A stretch of 22,731 bases of DNA from assembly GCA_029288515.1 (NCBI GenBank), contig JARIHB010000174.1, positions 1 to 22,731 of the forward strand, written 5' to 3'. The DNA is from Candidatus Saccharimonadota bacterium (GTDB taxonomy: Bacteria > Patescibacteriota > Saccharimonadia > Saccharimonadales > UBA4665). This document shows positions 1 through 6,579 of this stretch, in pieces (position 1 is the first letter of the stretch; the number at the start of each line of letters is the position of its first letter). The notes below the pieces were generated by a model. The model saw only the letters and a list, made by a program, of their open reading frames with translations. It ran no database searches and had not been told where the DNA came from. The translations under genes were made by a program, and so were the position numbers.

Positions 1-15
1 GTGTATAAGAGACAG
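1..15. other. Nextera/Tn5 mosaic-end adapter remnant
   Basis: Bases 1-15 (GTGTATAAGAGACAG) are exactly the last 15 bases of the 19-bp Tn5 mosaic end used in Nextera libraries. This is library sequence left at a contig end and not genomic DNA. The Fic reading frame runs into it, so the codons that overlap it are artificial. Confidence 0.93.
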
Positions 16-244
16 CTTCTATACGGCGCAAAGCATCTTCCAGATACAATGAATTGGCAAATCGAAAGCCATCTTTACTGATATTCTTCTTACGTATTTG
101 CCCGGCAAAGTCGTACAAACCTTTAAAGAGATACTGATGAATCTGCTGCAAGCCTTTAACTGTACCGATTTCAAAGGATGACAAATCGGCGCTCCCAAAA
201 AGGGCTTTGGCTCGTTGTTTGCTTGTATCATTGATATTCTGCAT
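1..244 (-). CDS. Fic-family protein, N-terminal part (cut by window edge)
   Basis: A minus-strand frame from ATG at 244 is open to the edge; real sequence stops at base 16, where adapter begins. The roughly 75 real residues contain FEIGTVKGLQQIHQYLFKGL, then YDFAGQIRKKNISK and FRFANSLYLEDALRRIE. This is the typical N-terminal half of stand-alone Fic proteins. Fic enzymes usually transfer AMP from ATP to target proteins and are often toxins of Fic/antitoxin pairs. The catalytic HPFxxGNGR loop would lie beyond the edge, so activity cannot be judged. A TATAAT box (251-256) stands 6 nt before the ATG, suggesting a leaderless monocistronic mRNA. No antitoxin gene is visible upstream; the next gene upstream is the broken DUF4396 gene. 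Confidence 0.8.
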   Translation of the reverse strand, partial: MQNINDTSKQRAKALFGSADLSSFEIGTVKGLQQIHQYLFKGLYDFAGQIRKKNISKDGFRFANSLYLEDALRRIEAVSYT

Positions 245-250
245 AATTAT

Positions 251-256
251 ATTATA
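251..256 (-). promoter_or_regulatory. -10 box of the Fic gene (leaderless)
   Basis: A perfect TATAAT lies 6 nt before the ATG at 244, so transcription should begin at or next to the start codon. No convincing -35 was found. Confidence 0.6.
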
Positions 257-314
257 GCGAAGAATGGCTTTCTTTACACGGTTGGTAAGTACCCTATGGA
301 TTAGGGAATACGAT

Positions 315-746
315 CTAATGATTCCCGTGTCCGATGCTAAAACGGACCATCATAAAGCGGTTCACTGGCACAGTCACTAAAAATGCTACGCCAAGCGACA
401 AAGCCAGACTCCAATAAAACAGCCAAGTGTTAAGGGTGGCGCTCATGGCTCCCGGGATAAGGTACTCAAGCGCATTGTCGATTATTTCCATGCTAATGAT
501 GGAAACAGTATCAGTGCGGAGCGCTGTCCGGCGCGCATCACCGCTGCTCATGCCGGCCTTCCGCACACCCCAAAACGTCAACCCCTAACCAAAGCCAAAA
601 GCGAGCACCACGGCCAGTAACGTTTGAAGCACATTCGGCCAGCCGAGCTGCGCGCCTATCGCGCTGCCGAGCACTTCGCCGATACCGCAGCCCAGCAGGC
701 AGTGCAGCGTGTGATTAATGGCATGTTTTGTCGTTATGCTGAGCAC
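315..746 (-). pseudogene. DUF4396 membrane protein interrupted by an in-frame TAG
   Basis: Two pieces in the same frame, 746-588 and 584-318, are separated only by TAG at 585-587. Before it comes INHTLHCLLGCGIGEVLG and AVVLAFGFG; after it GLTFWGVRKAG, DTVSIISMEIIDNALEYLIP and a C-terminal VAFLVTVPVNRFMM. Together they make one DUF4396-type protein with three to four membrane segments. The stop takes the place of the aromatic residue that usually follows FG at this point in the family, so one base change from a Tyr codon explains it. The likely start is GTG at 746, 5 nt after the permease stop, which makes this the third gene of the ABC operon. Either a pseudogene or a sequencing error. Other genes here do end with TAG, so general recoding is unlikely. 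The family has no firmly known function. Confidence 0.75.
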
Positions 747-751
747 TATGC

Positions 752-1546
752 TTATCCGATGTCTCGCCGCCCATAGCCGGCCGTGGCGATACAGGCGGCC
801 AGGACGGTCACGCATACAAGGTATAGGATCAGTTCGCCCCTGCTATGCCCGCCGAGCAGGCCGACGGTGTCGTAATAGTGATACGGCATGAACTTTGCCG
901 GGGTGTTCAGCCAATGTATCAGACCGGCCAGCGACGAGACCACGTAGCCGCCAAATGCCAGTACGATTGCAGCGCTGGTAGCTAACTTGCGTGTCAGCTG
1001 GCTGGCCGCCATAAGCGCAAAGGCAATCACCCCGAATGACGCGGAGAACGCAAATGATAACAGATGGGTTGTAAGTAAATCCGCCTGGTTGATTTTAATA
1101 CCGGCAATGTGGACGCTTGCTGCGGTTACTATATAGGTCAGTACACATACAGCGGCAATAATAACCAGGCCGACAATCGCCTTAGCGAATAATAACTGGC
1201 GTCGGCTTATGGCCCTTGCCAGCGTGTATTCGACCGTGGTGTTGTTTTCGTCACGGTTCATAAGGCCGGCTGCCAGCGTCGTCGCCATAATAATCACCAG
1301 GATCGGCAACAATATGTAGTAAATCTGCGAACTTAGGTAGCCGACGGGCGAGAAAAAGTCGCTGCCGCCGAAAAAGCCACCGGCTGATGACGAAATACTG
1401 TTGAATGTTGAGTTGAGTTGCTTTGCATCATGGCCGATTGCCTTATAGGCCAGCACCGTTATGGCAATAAGCCCGGCAATGCCAATTGTCCACCACAATA
1501 TAAACCAGCGGCGGCGTTTGAGCTCCCAGGCTATCACGGCATTCAT
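752..1546 (-). CDS. ABC-2 type transporter permease
   Basis: 264 residues. After a short cytosolic start (MNAVIAWELKRRRW) come about six hydrophobic segments, near residues 14-34, 74-94, 118-140, 160-182, 192-212 and 238-258. This is the usual layout of the membrane subunit of ABC-2 exporters, with the large loop between TM1 and TM2 and the amphipathic NRDENNTTVEYTLARAISRRQ stretch before TM3. Its ATG overlaps the TGA of the ATPase gene by 4 nt (ATGA), so translation is coupled. With the ATPase it should form an exporter. The substrate cannot be told from sequence; drug or lipid export are common roles in this family. Confidence 0.85.
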   Translation of the reverse strand: MNAVIAWELKRRRWFILWWTIGIAGLIAITVLAYKAIGHDAKQLNSTFNSISSSAGGFFGGSDFFSPVGYLSSQIYYILLPILVIIMATTLAAGLMNRDENNTTVEYTLARAISRRQLLFAKAIVGLVIIAAVCVLTYIVTAASVHIAGIKINQADLLTTHLLSFAFSASFGVIAFALMAASQLTRKLATSAAIVLAFGGYVVSSLAGLIHWLNTPAKFMPYHYYDTVGLLGGHSRGELILYLVCVTVLAACIATAGYGRRDIG

Positions 1547-2445
1547 TGTGGAGTATCCTCTTCGTAAAAGCGTAAAAATTCATCTTCCAGGCCGTGTTGG
1601 CTGGTCGTCATCGAAGCGATACCGTGGTGCGATAATGCAGCAAGCGCTGCTTCGATAGTATCCGCCGGTTCTACAGTCAGATTTGCTCTACCTGCGTCAA
1701 ACACCTTTAGTGCCGGATTCGTTTTGAGCTTGGCGGCGTCACCCGGGTGTTTGAACGTCACGCGCCAGCGCGGTTTTTGTGTGGCGATGACATTGGCAGC
1801 CGAGCCTTCATACACAAACTTACCTTTACGCACAATGCCAATGCGGTCACACATACGTTCGACTTCTTCAAAACTGTGGCTACTGAGTAAAACAGCTGCG
1901 CCGCGTTCGCGCGCTTCGCTGACAGTCTGGTAAAACTGCTCTTGCATGAGGGGGTCAAGCCCGCTGGTGGGCTCGTCGAGTATCAGCACCTCGGGCTGAT
2001 GCATAAACGCCTGGACAATGCCGATCTTTTGCCGATTGCCTTTTGAAAGCTGGTCCATCTTCTTATTCAGCTGTGCATCGAATCGTTTGGCGAGCTGGTG
2101 CATGTACGCAGTATCCGCCACACCGTTTATGTTGCCCAGATACTGCAGGAACTCTTGTCCGGTGGTGCCTTTTGGCAGGATAACATCACCCGGCAGGTAG
2201 CCGACGCGGAGGTGCAGTTCCCTGTCCGCCTGACGACTATCCATGCCGAGCAGCCGGATGGTGCCCGAACTGGGCCGGATAAAATCCAGTATCATGCGCA
2301 GCGTTGTTGTTTTGCCAGCGCCGTTCGCACCAAGCAAACCGTATACTTCGCCGGATGGAATTGCCAGCGACAGTTTGTCTACTGCGGGGGTCTTGGAACG
2401 GCCGTAATATTTTGTAACGTTTGTGATTTTTATTGGTGAGACCAC
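1543..2445 (-). CDS. ABC transporter ATP-binding protein
   Basis: About 300 residues with a complete ABC ATPase set: Walker A GANGAGKTT, Q-loop region, signature LSKGNRQKIGIVQ, Walker B VLILDEPTSGLDP and H-loop LLSSHSFEE. A C-terminal domain of about 80 residues is typical of the DrrA/CcmA-like exporter group. It powers the permease encoded next (4-nt overlap). An ATG 33 nt upstream (2478) would also be in frame. GTG at 2445 is preferred because family homology begins there (SPIKITNVTKYYG) and a TATACT box lies 7 nt before it, fitting the leaderless pattern of this window. Confidence 0.9.
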   Translation of the reverse strand: MVSPIKITNVTKYYGRSKTPAVDKLSLAIPSGEVYGLLGANGAGKTTTLRMILDFIRPSSGTIRLLGMDSRQADRELHLRVGYLPGDVILPKGTTGQEFLQYLGNINGVADTAYMHQLAKRFDAQLNKKMDQLSKGNRQKIGIVQAFMHQPEVLILDEPTSGLDPLMQEQFYQTVSEARERGAAVLLSSHSFEEVERMCDRIGIVRKGKFVYEGSAANVIATQKPRWRVTFKHPGDAAKLKTNPALKVFDAGRANLTVEPADTIEAALAALSHHGIASMTTSQHGLEDEFLRFYEEDTPQ

Positions 2446-2452
2446 TAATTTT

Positions 2453-2458
2453 AGTATA
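2453..2458 (-). promoter_or_regulatory. -10 box of the ABC operon (leaderless GTG start)
   Basis: TATACT is followed by 7 nt and then GTG at 2445. The box lies inside the frame if the upstream ATG at 2478 were used, which argues for the GTG start. The -35 is weak. Confidence 0.5.
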
Positions 2459-2554
2459 CCACTCCGGTTCAGAAGCATAGTAGCTAACGCCTATAATTAC
2501 TACTGTAAAAGACGCATACGGGACTGAATTGACCCAGAGGCCTCTTTTCTTCAT

Positions 2555-2743
2555 TTAATCAAAAAATGATTTTAGCGAGTTCAATCTTGTCATAAGATGG
2601 ACGCCGCCACCTGAGATAGCCCACCAACCTCCACCATCTACTTCTTTCACGGCAAGCATCTTACCGCCGGATATAATTAGGGCTCGTACAGCAACTCGAT
2701 ACAGTGAATCGTCAATTTCTTCTAGGCGCGGGTCTATATTCAT
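2555..2743 (-). pseudogene. Nudix hydrolase, truncated remnant
   Basis: 62 residues. The first 50 match the start of a Nudix domain: YRVAVRALIISGGKMLAVKE then GGGWWAISGGGVH, where the family normally has WxLPGGGVExGE. The Nudix box (GX5EX7REUXEEXGU) is absent: after GGGVH the frame runs into unrelated LMTRLNSLKSFFD. The overlapping frame reads YDKIELAKIIF and then stops, which looks like a Nudix C-terminal helix. I infer an internal deletion that joined the N-terminus to the C-terminus out of frame. Without the catalytic helix it cannot hydrolyse nucleoside diphosphate derivatives. It keeps its own promoter (TACTAT, 6 nt before ATG). Confidence 0.65.
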
Positions 2744-2749
2744 AGATTA

Positions 2750-2755
2750 ATAGTA
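2750..2755 (-). promoter_or_regulatory. -10 box of the Nudix remnant
   Basis: TACTAT lies 6 nt before the ATG at 2743 and fits the leaderless spacing used throughout the window. Confidence 0.45.
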
Positions 2756-2780
2756 ACACTGGTTTCAATTCTGCTCAGGG

Positions 2781-2818
2781 TAAACAAAAAGTCAGAACCG
2801 AATTAACAGTTCTGACTT
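2781..2818 (-). terminator. Intrinsic terminator upstream of the Nudix remnant
   Basis: A 10-bp stem (AAGTCAGAAC/GTTCTGACTT) with a 10-nt loop is followed on the minus strand by TTTTTGTTT. It ends about 26 nt before the Nudix -10 box. No minus-strand gene lies directly upstream; the nearest is 3745-4215, beyond a plus-strand gene. Confidence 0.7.
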
Positions 2819-3008
2819 ACTCTAATATGCATTGACGTGCAGAACTGGATATCCACGATTTTAAAAATGCCAGCCCAGCACACGACCGTTATCTACTGTT
2901 TCAAGTGGGTGTAACCGCAGCACACATGTTACTTAATCCCGGCGAGGCTAAATATTAATACAGTAAGAGCTTGGGCCATACATTCCAAATATTAGCGCGA
3001 AGGGGTGC
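2819..3008. other. Intergenic stretch with no recognisable gene
   Basis: Between the minus-strand terminator at 2781-2818 and the promoter at 3009 I see no open frame with gene-like sequence, no RNA gene and no copy of the GAGCCA repeat. It may be the worn remains of a cassette. Confidence 0.4.
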
Positions 3009-3038
3009 ATGACAATGTCACAATCAGTCTGTTACGAT
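3009..3038 (+). promoter_or_regulatory. Promoter of the YdcF-like gene
   Basis: ATGACA (3009-3014, -35) and TACGAT (3033-3038, -10) are 18 nt apart. The ATG at 3045 comes 6 nt later, so the mRNA is probably leaderless. Confidence 0.5.
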
Positions 3039-3044
3039 AATACA

Positions 3045-3698
3045 ATGCAAATTAATTCAATTCAGGCGATTATCGTGCTGGGTGCCGGTATAACGTCTAC
3101 CGGTGAGCCGTCGCCAACCAGCGCTTTGCGTACGGCTAAAGCCGTGGAACTAACAGAGTTGTTTCCGGGCGCTCTGCTCATATTGTCCGGCAACACGTCA
3201 ATCCGTGCTGAGTACGCCGCTACAGGGGACACCGAAGCGGCCATTATGAAAAAATATGCAATTGCGTTGGGCGTTGATCCGCAAAGAATCCTCCTAGAAG
3301 ACAAGTCACGCGATACGTTGGCCAATGCAACGTTCACTAAAAAAGATTACCTAGCGCCACGTCAGCTACGTAATCTTATGATAGTAACTTCGAGCTTTCA
3401 TATACCGCGCGCCGAATATTTGTTCCGCAAGGTACTAGGGCCTGACTACACTATTACCTTTGTCAGTGCAGGCGGAGAAGTCAAGCCTGAACGGCTCACC
3501 AAAGAAGAGCGCTCGCTAGCCTTTGGTAAGGCACTACTCGATACCGCGACCGACGGCGATGATGACGAGATACGGCGGCGTATGGGCGAATGGCTGCACC
3601 CATACGCCCAGCATCCACGCTTCACTCTCGATGAATGGTACGCTTATGCCAACGACGGCAAGCCACTGCCAGCGTTCCCTGACTACTCTCATGCATGA
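3045..3698 (+). CDS. YdcF/DUF218-family protein
   Basis: 217 residues. It opens with the family strand AIIVLGAGITSTGEPSPTSALRTAKAVEL, followed by ALLILSGN, the E-A-A-IMKKYAIALGVDPQRILLEDKSRDTLANA block and MIVTSSFHIPRAEYLFRKV. These are the hallmark DUF218 elements (GxG near the start, SGG/SGN, ED-S-T-x-N, TS-x-FH-x-RA). Relatives include E. coli YdcF and SanA/ElyC, implicated in envelope integrity and binding nucleotide-like ligands; the reaction is unknown. There is no membrane anchor here, so it should be cytosolic. The start at 3045 is chosen over the ATG at 3009 because homology starts there and the promoter overlaps the longer version. Confidence 0.8.
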   Translation: MQINSIQAIIVLGAGITSTGEPSPTSALRTAKAVELTELFPGALLILSGNTSIRAEYAATGDTEAAIMKKYAIALGVDPQRILLEDKSRDTLANATFTKKDYLAPRQLRNLMIVTSSFHIPRAEYLFRKVLGPDYTITFVSAGGEVKPERLTKEERSLAFGKALLDTATDGDDDEIRRRMGEWLHPYAQHPRFTLDEWYAYANDGKPLPAFPDYSHA

Positions 3699-3744
3699 GC
3701 GGGACTGACAATTCAGGGATAATACTTAATTCTGCCACGTCATT

Positions 3745-4215
3745 TTATTCTGATGCTTGTACGTGCTGCGCTGCTTGTTGTTCTTGAACTCTGTCAAAAG
3801 ATACCGCACACGCCCCGAGGGCAGCACCTGCAATGCCAATGATAAGATCCTTCGGATCGGAAACATCTGCTGGTATATGTAAAGCATCCATGACTGCTGG
3901 TGTTTCTGCCATTATGTCTACTGCAAGCCCGGCGGCGCCACCACACACAGCAGAAATCTTATTAACTATTTTGCTGTCTGAATTTGGCTTTAGCCCGTAT
4001 ATTGCACGCGCTACGCCGTATGTGCCAAGTAGGGCTGCATGATAAGAGACGACAGTATTACCGATATGATCGAAAACTACGCCAGCTTCTCCGCGCGGAC
4101 CTGATAATAATTCAGCAGCGCCATAGGTATAGAAGGAAGCGACAAGAGATAATTTTCCACGTACTGGGCGTAAAGCCCTCCATGCATTCATTGTCTCGAT
4201 AACCGGATTTTGCAT
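3745..4215 (-). CDS. Unknown small membrane protein
   Basis: 156 residues, not recognised. It has four weakly hydrophobic, Ala/Gly-rich segments near residues 24-38, 56-75, 88-104 and 124-142, and ends in a Gln/Ala-rich tail (VQEQQAAQHVQASE). The composition suggests a small integral membrane protein or a bundle of packed helices. ATG at 4215 is preceded by TATTAT at 6 nt. It runs convergently with the YdcF-like gene, 46 nt apart, and is separated from the M48-like gene upstream by a terminator and repeat A. It may be the cargo of one cassette in the island. Confidence 0.6.
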   Translation of the reverse strand: MQNPVIETMNAWRALRPVRGKLSLVASFYTYGAAELLSGPRGEAGVVFDHIGNTVVSYHAALLGTYGVARAIYGLKPNSDSKIVNKISAVCGGAAGLAVDIMAETPAVMDALHIPADVSDPKDLIIGIAGAALGACAVSFDRVQEQQAAQHVQASE

Positions 4216-4221
4216 ATGTAT

Positions 4222-4227
4222 ATAATA
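4222..4227 (-). promoter_or_regulatory. -10 box of the 4215 gene (leaderless)
   Basis: TATTAT lies 6 nt before the ATG at 4215. The surrounding DNA is very AT-rich, so the exact hexamer is uncertain. Confidence 0.45.
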
Positions 4228-4302
4228 ACATGATTTATTAAAATAAGCAATATCTTAATACTTTACGCGCGGGGTGAAAGAATAGGTTCGATTTCCACTC
4301 CG

Positions 4303-4345
4303 CCCTAAAACAACAAACACCTCCTGTAACAGAGATGTTTGTTGT
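4303..4345 (-). terminator. Intrinsic terminator after repeat A
   Basis: A long stem, ACAACAAACA...TGTTTGTTGT extended by GAGAT/ACCTC-type pairs, is followed on the minus strand by TTTTAGG. It lies about 12 nt beyond the GAGCCA end of repeat A and ends transcripts from the gene at 4430-5107. Confidence 0.75.
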
Positions 4346-4356
4346 AAAAATTATTT

Positions 4357-4400
4357 TGGCTCACCACGATAGAGGACGTTATAACTGCGGTAAAGCTAGA
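4357..4400 (-). repeat. GAGCCA repeat, copy A
   Basis: A 44-nt element read on the minus strand from TCTAGC to GGTGAGCCA, 29 nt after the stop of the M48-like gene. I count 37 of 44 positions identical to copy D and 29 of 30 identical to copy C over the last 30 nt. It contains the palindrome GTTATAAC and ends with the same GAGCCA as the tRNA-Asn 3' end. Confidence 0.8.
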
Positions 4401-4429
4401 TGTCACGGTTATTTGAAGCGAAGTAATGT

Positions 4430-5107
4430 CTACCGAGGGTCAAAATTTAATATAGGAATGTGCCCATATTGTTCTTCAAAGCGATATGCCGGTGTTTCTA
4501 CGCGATCGGATGTAAGCTTTTTTGGTATTGCCGCTGATGCGACTGAACCTAAGCATATGAGCAAACCTGCAGTAATCGCTACCACGCCTTGCGTAGTTTC
4601 GAGGTTTACCGTTCCCTCGGTCATAAGGCCGACTGCAACTGCGGGTGTTGCCAAAGTACGCGCTCGTTTTAGAATCAGATTCCTTTTTCCGTTGCTTATC
4701 GTATTATCAACGTAGTGGCCAAGCTCGTGGATGGCTACTTCCCGTATTACATTAGGCACCGTAGGGTCCTTGAATACATCAAATCCCGCACGCCACCGAG
4801 CTGCTTCTCTCTCGTCATCCATACTGTCTGCCAGCTCTAGGCAGGTCGGCACTGAGACGGTAGCGGTATTGCCTTTGCAAAAGCCGGCTTCACTGCCTAA
4901 AGATGATTCTGCTGAAAAAATTTCAGTAAAGCTAGTAATTTGTTCATTATTAAGCCCCGCTTCGCGCGCTAACTCGTAGAAAACGTCAAAATCAAAATTG
5001 GTAGTTTCTGGATCTTTACCTAATCTAGAATCAAGTAATATCTGTGGAGCAGCCGCTGGATGGGAATCAAACATTTCCGGACGGACTAAAAGCATCTCTG
5101 CACCCAT
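4430..5107 (-). CDS. M48-like HExxH membrane metallopeptidase (putative)
   Basis: 225 residues. A soluble N-terminal part of about 120 residues is followed by the zinc motif HELGH (H127, E128, H131), two hydrophobic segments (about 151-170 and 173-193) and then SDRVETPAYRFEEQYG. HExxH, two membrane helices, then R-x-x-E-x-x-A is the core order of HtpX/Ste24 (M48) peptidases, with E204 as possible third zinc ligand; the usual Asp of ExxAD is Tyr here. M48 enzymes cut membrane or misfolded proteins. The N-terminal domain is not recognised. A TATAAT with extended TG stands 7 nt before the ATG, and repeat A plus a terminator follow, so this is a self-contained unit. Zinc-site assignment is by eye. 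Confidence 0.6.
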   Translation of the reverse strand: MGAEMLLVRPEMFDSHPAAAPQILLDSRLGKDPETTNFDFDVFYELAREAGLNNEQITSFTEIFSAESSLGSEAGFCKGNTATVSVPTCLELADSMDDEREAARWRAGFDVFKDPTVPNVIREVAIHELGHYVDNTISNGKRNLILKRARTLATPAVAVGLMTEGTVNLETTQGVVAITAGLLICLGSVASAAIPKKLTSDRVETPAYRFEEQYGHIPILNFDPR

Positions 5108-5114
5108 ATTAATT

Positions 5115-5123
5115 ATTATATCA
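5115..5123 (-). promoter_or_regulatory. Extended -10 promoter of the M48-like gene (leaderless)
   Basis: TGATATAAT is a perfect -10 with a TGn extension. The ATG at 5107 follows after 7 nt. Confidence 0.65.
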
Positions 5124-5194
5124 TTTATATGTATATAAGTAAATAACTTTACGTTTAATTAGGAGAAGACAATTATTTTGTCAATTTTAGTGTG

Positions 5195-5229
5195 TAATAC
5201 AAAACACTACCTCATATAGAAGTAGTGTT
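5195..5229 (-). terminator. Intrinsic terminator after repeat B
   Basis: The stem AACACTAC/GTAGTGTT with a short inner CTC/GAG pairing is followed on the minus strand by TTTGTATT. It lies 15 nt beyond the GAGCCA end of repeat B and ends transcripts from the 2H phosphoesterase gene. Confidence 0.7.
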
Positions 5230-5243
5230 GTAAAAAATAATAA

Positions 5244-5284
5244 TGGCTCACACTAGCAGACGAGTTGCGAACCGCCAGCTTAGA
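5244..5284 (-). repeat. GAGCCA repeat, copy B (diverged)
   Basis: A 41-nt element on the minus strand from TCTAAGC to GTGTGAGCCA. It keeps the layout of copies A and D (TCTA...GTT-n-AAC...TCnTCT...GTG...TGAGCCA), but the inner palindrome is GTTCGCAAC and much of the rest differs. It lies 63 nt after the stop of the 2H gene. Confidence 0.55.
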
Positions 5285-5347
5285 TTGTGACGAGTACAAA
5301 ATGCGAAATATTACGGTCATACTGCAAACCGCTGGGCTGTGATTCGC

Positions 5348-5911
5348 CTAATCGGGCAATGCTATTTCTTTTACCAAGTACTTTCCATCTTTCTTTATGT
5401 CCCTCAAGATGATCCATTTGCTAAAGATTATCTTGGTTTCGGGGATAAAGCTCTGTTCGGTCATTAGCCTTGCTTGTTTGGTATAAGGAACCCCAAGACG
5501 TATAGAAATATGCGGCAAGAACGCTAAGTGCTCAAACAGACCGATGGAATAATGATTGCCCTTCAAGATTCTCATTATGTGCTTGCGATACGATTTTAGC
5601 TCCGGAGATGCATGGAGCTGAACCTGACTAGAAACTCTGAATAAAGGGCTGAATATGTTGGCTGGCTTTTGAACTGTCGCGGTGAGTGGCAGGTTTTTCG
5701 ATAGCTCCAAAAGTCGTTCCATATCCTGCAACAAATCCGTGTCACCCGTTTGCGACGGGCATTTAATGGTTCGCAGCAATGTGACGTGTGGCGTGTCGTC
5801 CCGGTATGGCGAGGCGGGTAGTGTTTCGCGAATAGCATGTACGGCTTGGGTGGTCTTAGGATCAAGTGCTAAACATATAGAAAATTCAGAGGTCATGCCG
5901 TCTTGATTCAT
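5348..5911 (-). CDS. 2H phosphoesterase (2'-5' RNA ligase-like)
   Basis: 187 residues with the two diagnostic H-x-T/S motifs: HVTLL (H42, T44) and HISIRLG (H134, S136), spaced as in the LigT/2H superfamily. These enzymes open or join 2',3'-cyclic or 2'-5' phosphodiester bonds in RNA or small nucleotides. The group includes LigT, cyclic phosphodiesterases, and phage Acb1, which destroys cyclic oligonucleotide defence signals. The substrate cannot be told here; in an island rich in nucleases, either RNA repair or signal degradation would make sense. Start ATG at 5911 is chosen (not 5965) because TACAAT lies 6 nt before it. Repeat B and a terminator follow the gene. Confidence 0.75.
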   Translation of the reverse strand: MNQDGMTSEFSICLALDPKTTQAVHAIRETLPASPYRDDTPHVTLLRTIKCPSQTGDTDLLQDMERLLELSKNLPLTATVQKPANIFSPLFRVSSQVQLHASPELKSYRKHIMRILKGNHYSIGLFEHLAFLPHISIRLGVPYTKQARLMTEQSFIPETKIIFSKWIILRDIKKDGKYLVKEIALPD

Positions 5912-5917
5912 GTCGGT

Positions 5918-5923
5918 ATTGTA
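5918..5923 (-). promoter_or_regulatory. -10 box of the 2H gene (leaderless)
   Basis: TACAAT lies 6 nt before the ATG at 5911, which decides between this start and the longer frame. Confidence 0.55.
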
Positions 5924-5973
5924 GCAAATAAAAAGACGCACTTGATCCAATTCAGTATCTTGCACGTCTCATT

Positions 5974-6020
5974 AAAAAAGAAGGTTCAGAACCTGTGCAT
6001 TACAGCACTGCCGAGCCTTC
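5974..6020 (-). terminator. Intrinsic terminator after the CdiA-like gene
   Basis: On the minus strand an outer stem GAAGG/CCTTC encloses an inner GTGC/GCAC hairpin and an AGGTT/AACCT pairing, followed directly by TTTTTTAATG. It separates the nuclease gene from the 2H gene. There is no GAGCCA repeat at this boundary. Confidence 0.6.
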
Positions 6021-6042
6021 AATACCTATATTCTAGCACAGG

Positions 6043-6426
6043 CTACTTCGTTAATTCAACTATGGCTTTATTTTTGTCGATGAGGATAAGCCTCTTTATG
6101 GGTTTTGTGTAGCTAAAGTGTCGTTCAACTTCATTGCGTATCTTAGTCATGTGCATTTTCGATCTACGAGCATCAAAGATTACATTAGCTGATTGTTTAG
6201 CGGCGGCCTTTATTTGATGCTGGACATTGTATTTGCCGTCACCCGTAGGGCTTTTAAGCTCCCATCTGACACCCTTTATAAGAAAATCAGGCGTTTTCTG
6301 GTTCGAGCGTAAGATGAACTCAACATCAGCCTTGAAGTAGTTGGCAAGTAGCGTAGCTGCGGTGATCTCATAGTGAGCAGGAGCAGGTTTCAAATCAGTA
6401 GGAATAATAAGGCGATATTTTGCCAT
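6043..6426 (-). CDS. CdiA-CT-like PD-(D/E)XK nuclease (possible tRNase toxin)
   Basis: 127 residues. TPDFLIKGVRWELKSP gives the D47...E56-x-K58 core of the restriction-endonuclease-like fold. It is followed by a helix with QHQIKAAAKQSANVIFDARRS, the arrangement of CdiA C-terminal tRNase toxin domains such as that of Burkholderia CdiA-2. Those domains cut tRNA in the acceptor or anticodon region. Here it stands alone: no delivery domain, no signal peptide and no immunity gene beside it, so a cytosolic role (defence nuclease, or toxin with an unseen antidote) is as likely as secretion. Start ATG 6426 is preferred: TATAAT lies 9 nt upstream and the longer frame would include the terminator at 6446-6471. 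Confidence 0.65.
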   Translation of the reverse strand: MAKYRLIIPTDLKPAPAHYEITAATLLANYFKADVEFILRSNQKTPDFLIKGVRWELKSPTGDGKYNVQHQIKAAAKQSANVIFDARRSKMHMTKIRNEVERHFSYTKPIKRLILIDKNKAIVELTK

Positions 6427-6435
6427 GTGCCGATA

Positions 6436-6441
6436 ATTATA
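6436..6441 (-). promoter_or_regulatory. -10 box of the CdiA-like gene
   Basis: A perfect TATAAT lies 9 nt before the ATG at 6426, giving a leader of only two or three bases. Confidence 0.55.
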
Positions 6442-6471
6442 GCAAAACAAAAAGACTTCCGAGAAGTCTTT
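6442..6471 (-). terminator. Intrinsic terminator after repeat C
   Basis: The 9-bp stem AAAGACTTC/GAAGTCTTT with loop TCG is followed on the minus strand by TTGTTTT. The GCTTATGCTTAAA just before it is shared with the terminator after copy E, so the terminator seems to travel with the repeat. Confidence 0.8.
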
Positions 6472-6485
6472 AAGCATAAGCATCT

Positions 6486-6525
6486 TGGCTCACCACGATA
6501 GAGGAAGTTATAACTATAATTAAAC
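6486..6525 (-). repeat. GAGCCA repeat, copy C
   Basis: On the minus strand it ends AGTTATAACTTCCTCTATCG then TGGTGAGCCA, with 29 of 30 positions identical to copy A. The upstream part (TTTAATTATAG) is diverged. It sits at the junction between the plus-strand membrane gene (6580) and the minus-strand nuclease gene (6426). Confidence 0.75.
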
Positions 6526-6579
6526 TGGAATATGCGATTACGTAAACGTAATGATAACCATTTATGTCATACTATAAGC

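Noticed and set aside
10..231. A 70-residue minus-strand frame at the left edge
   Set aside because: It is another frame of the Fic gene, which is recognisable in the open frame starting at 244.
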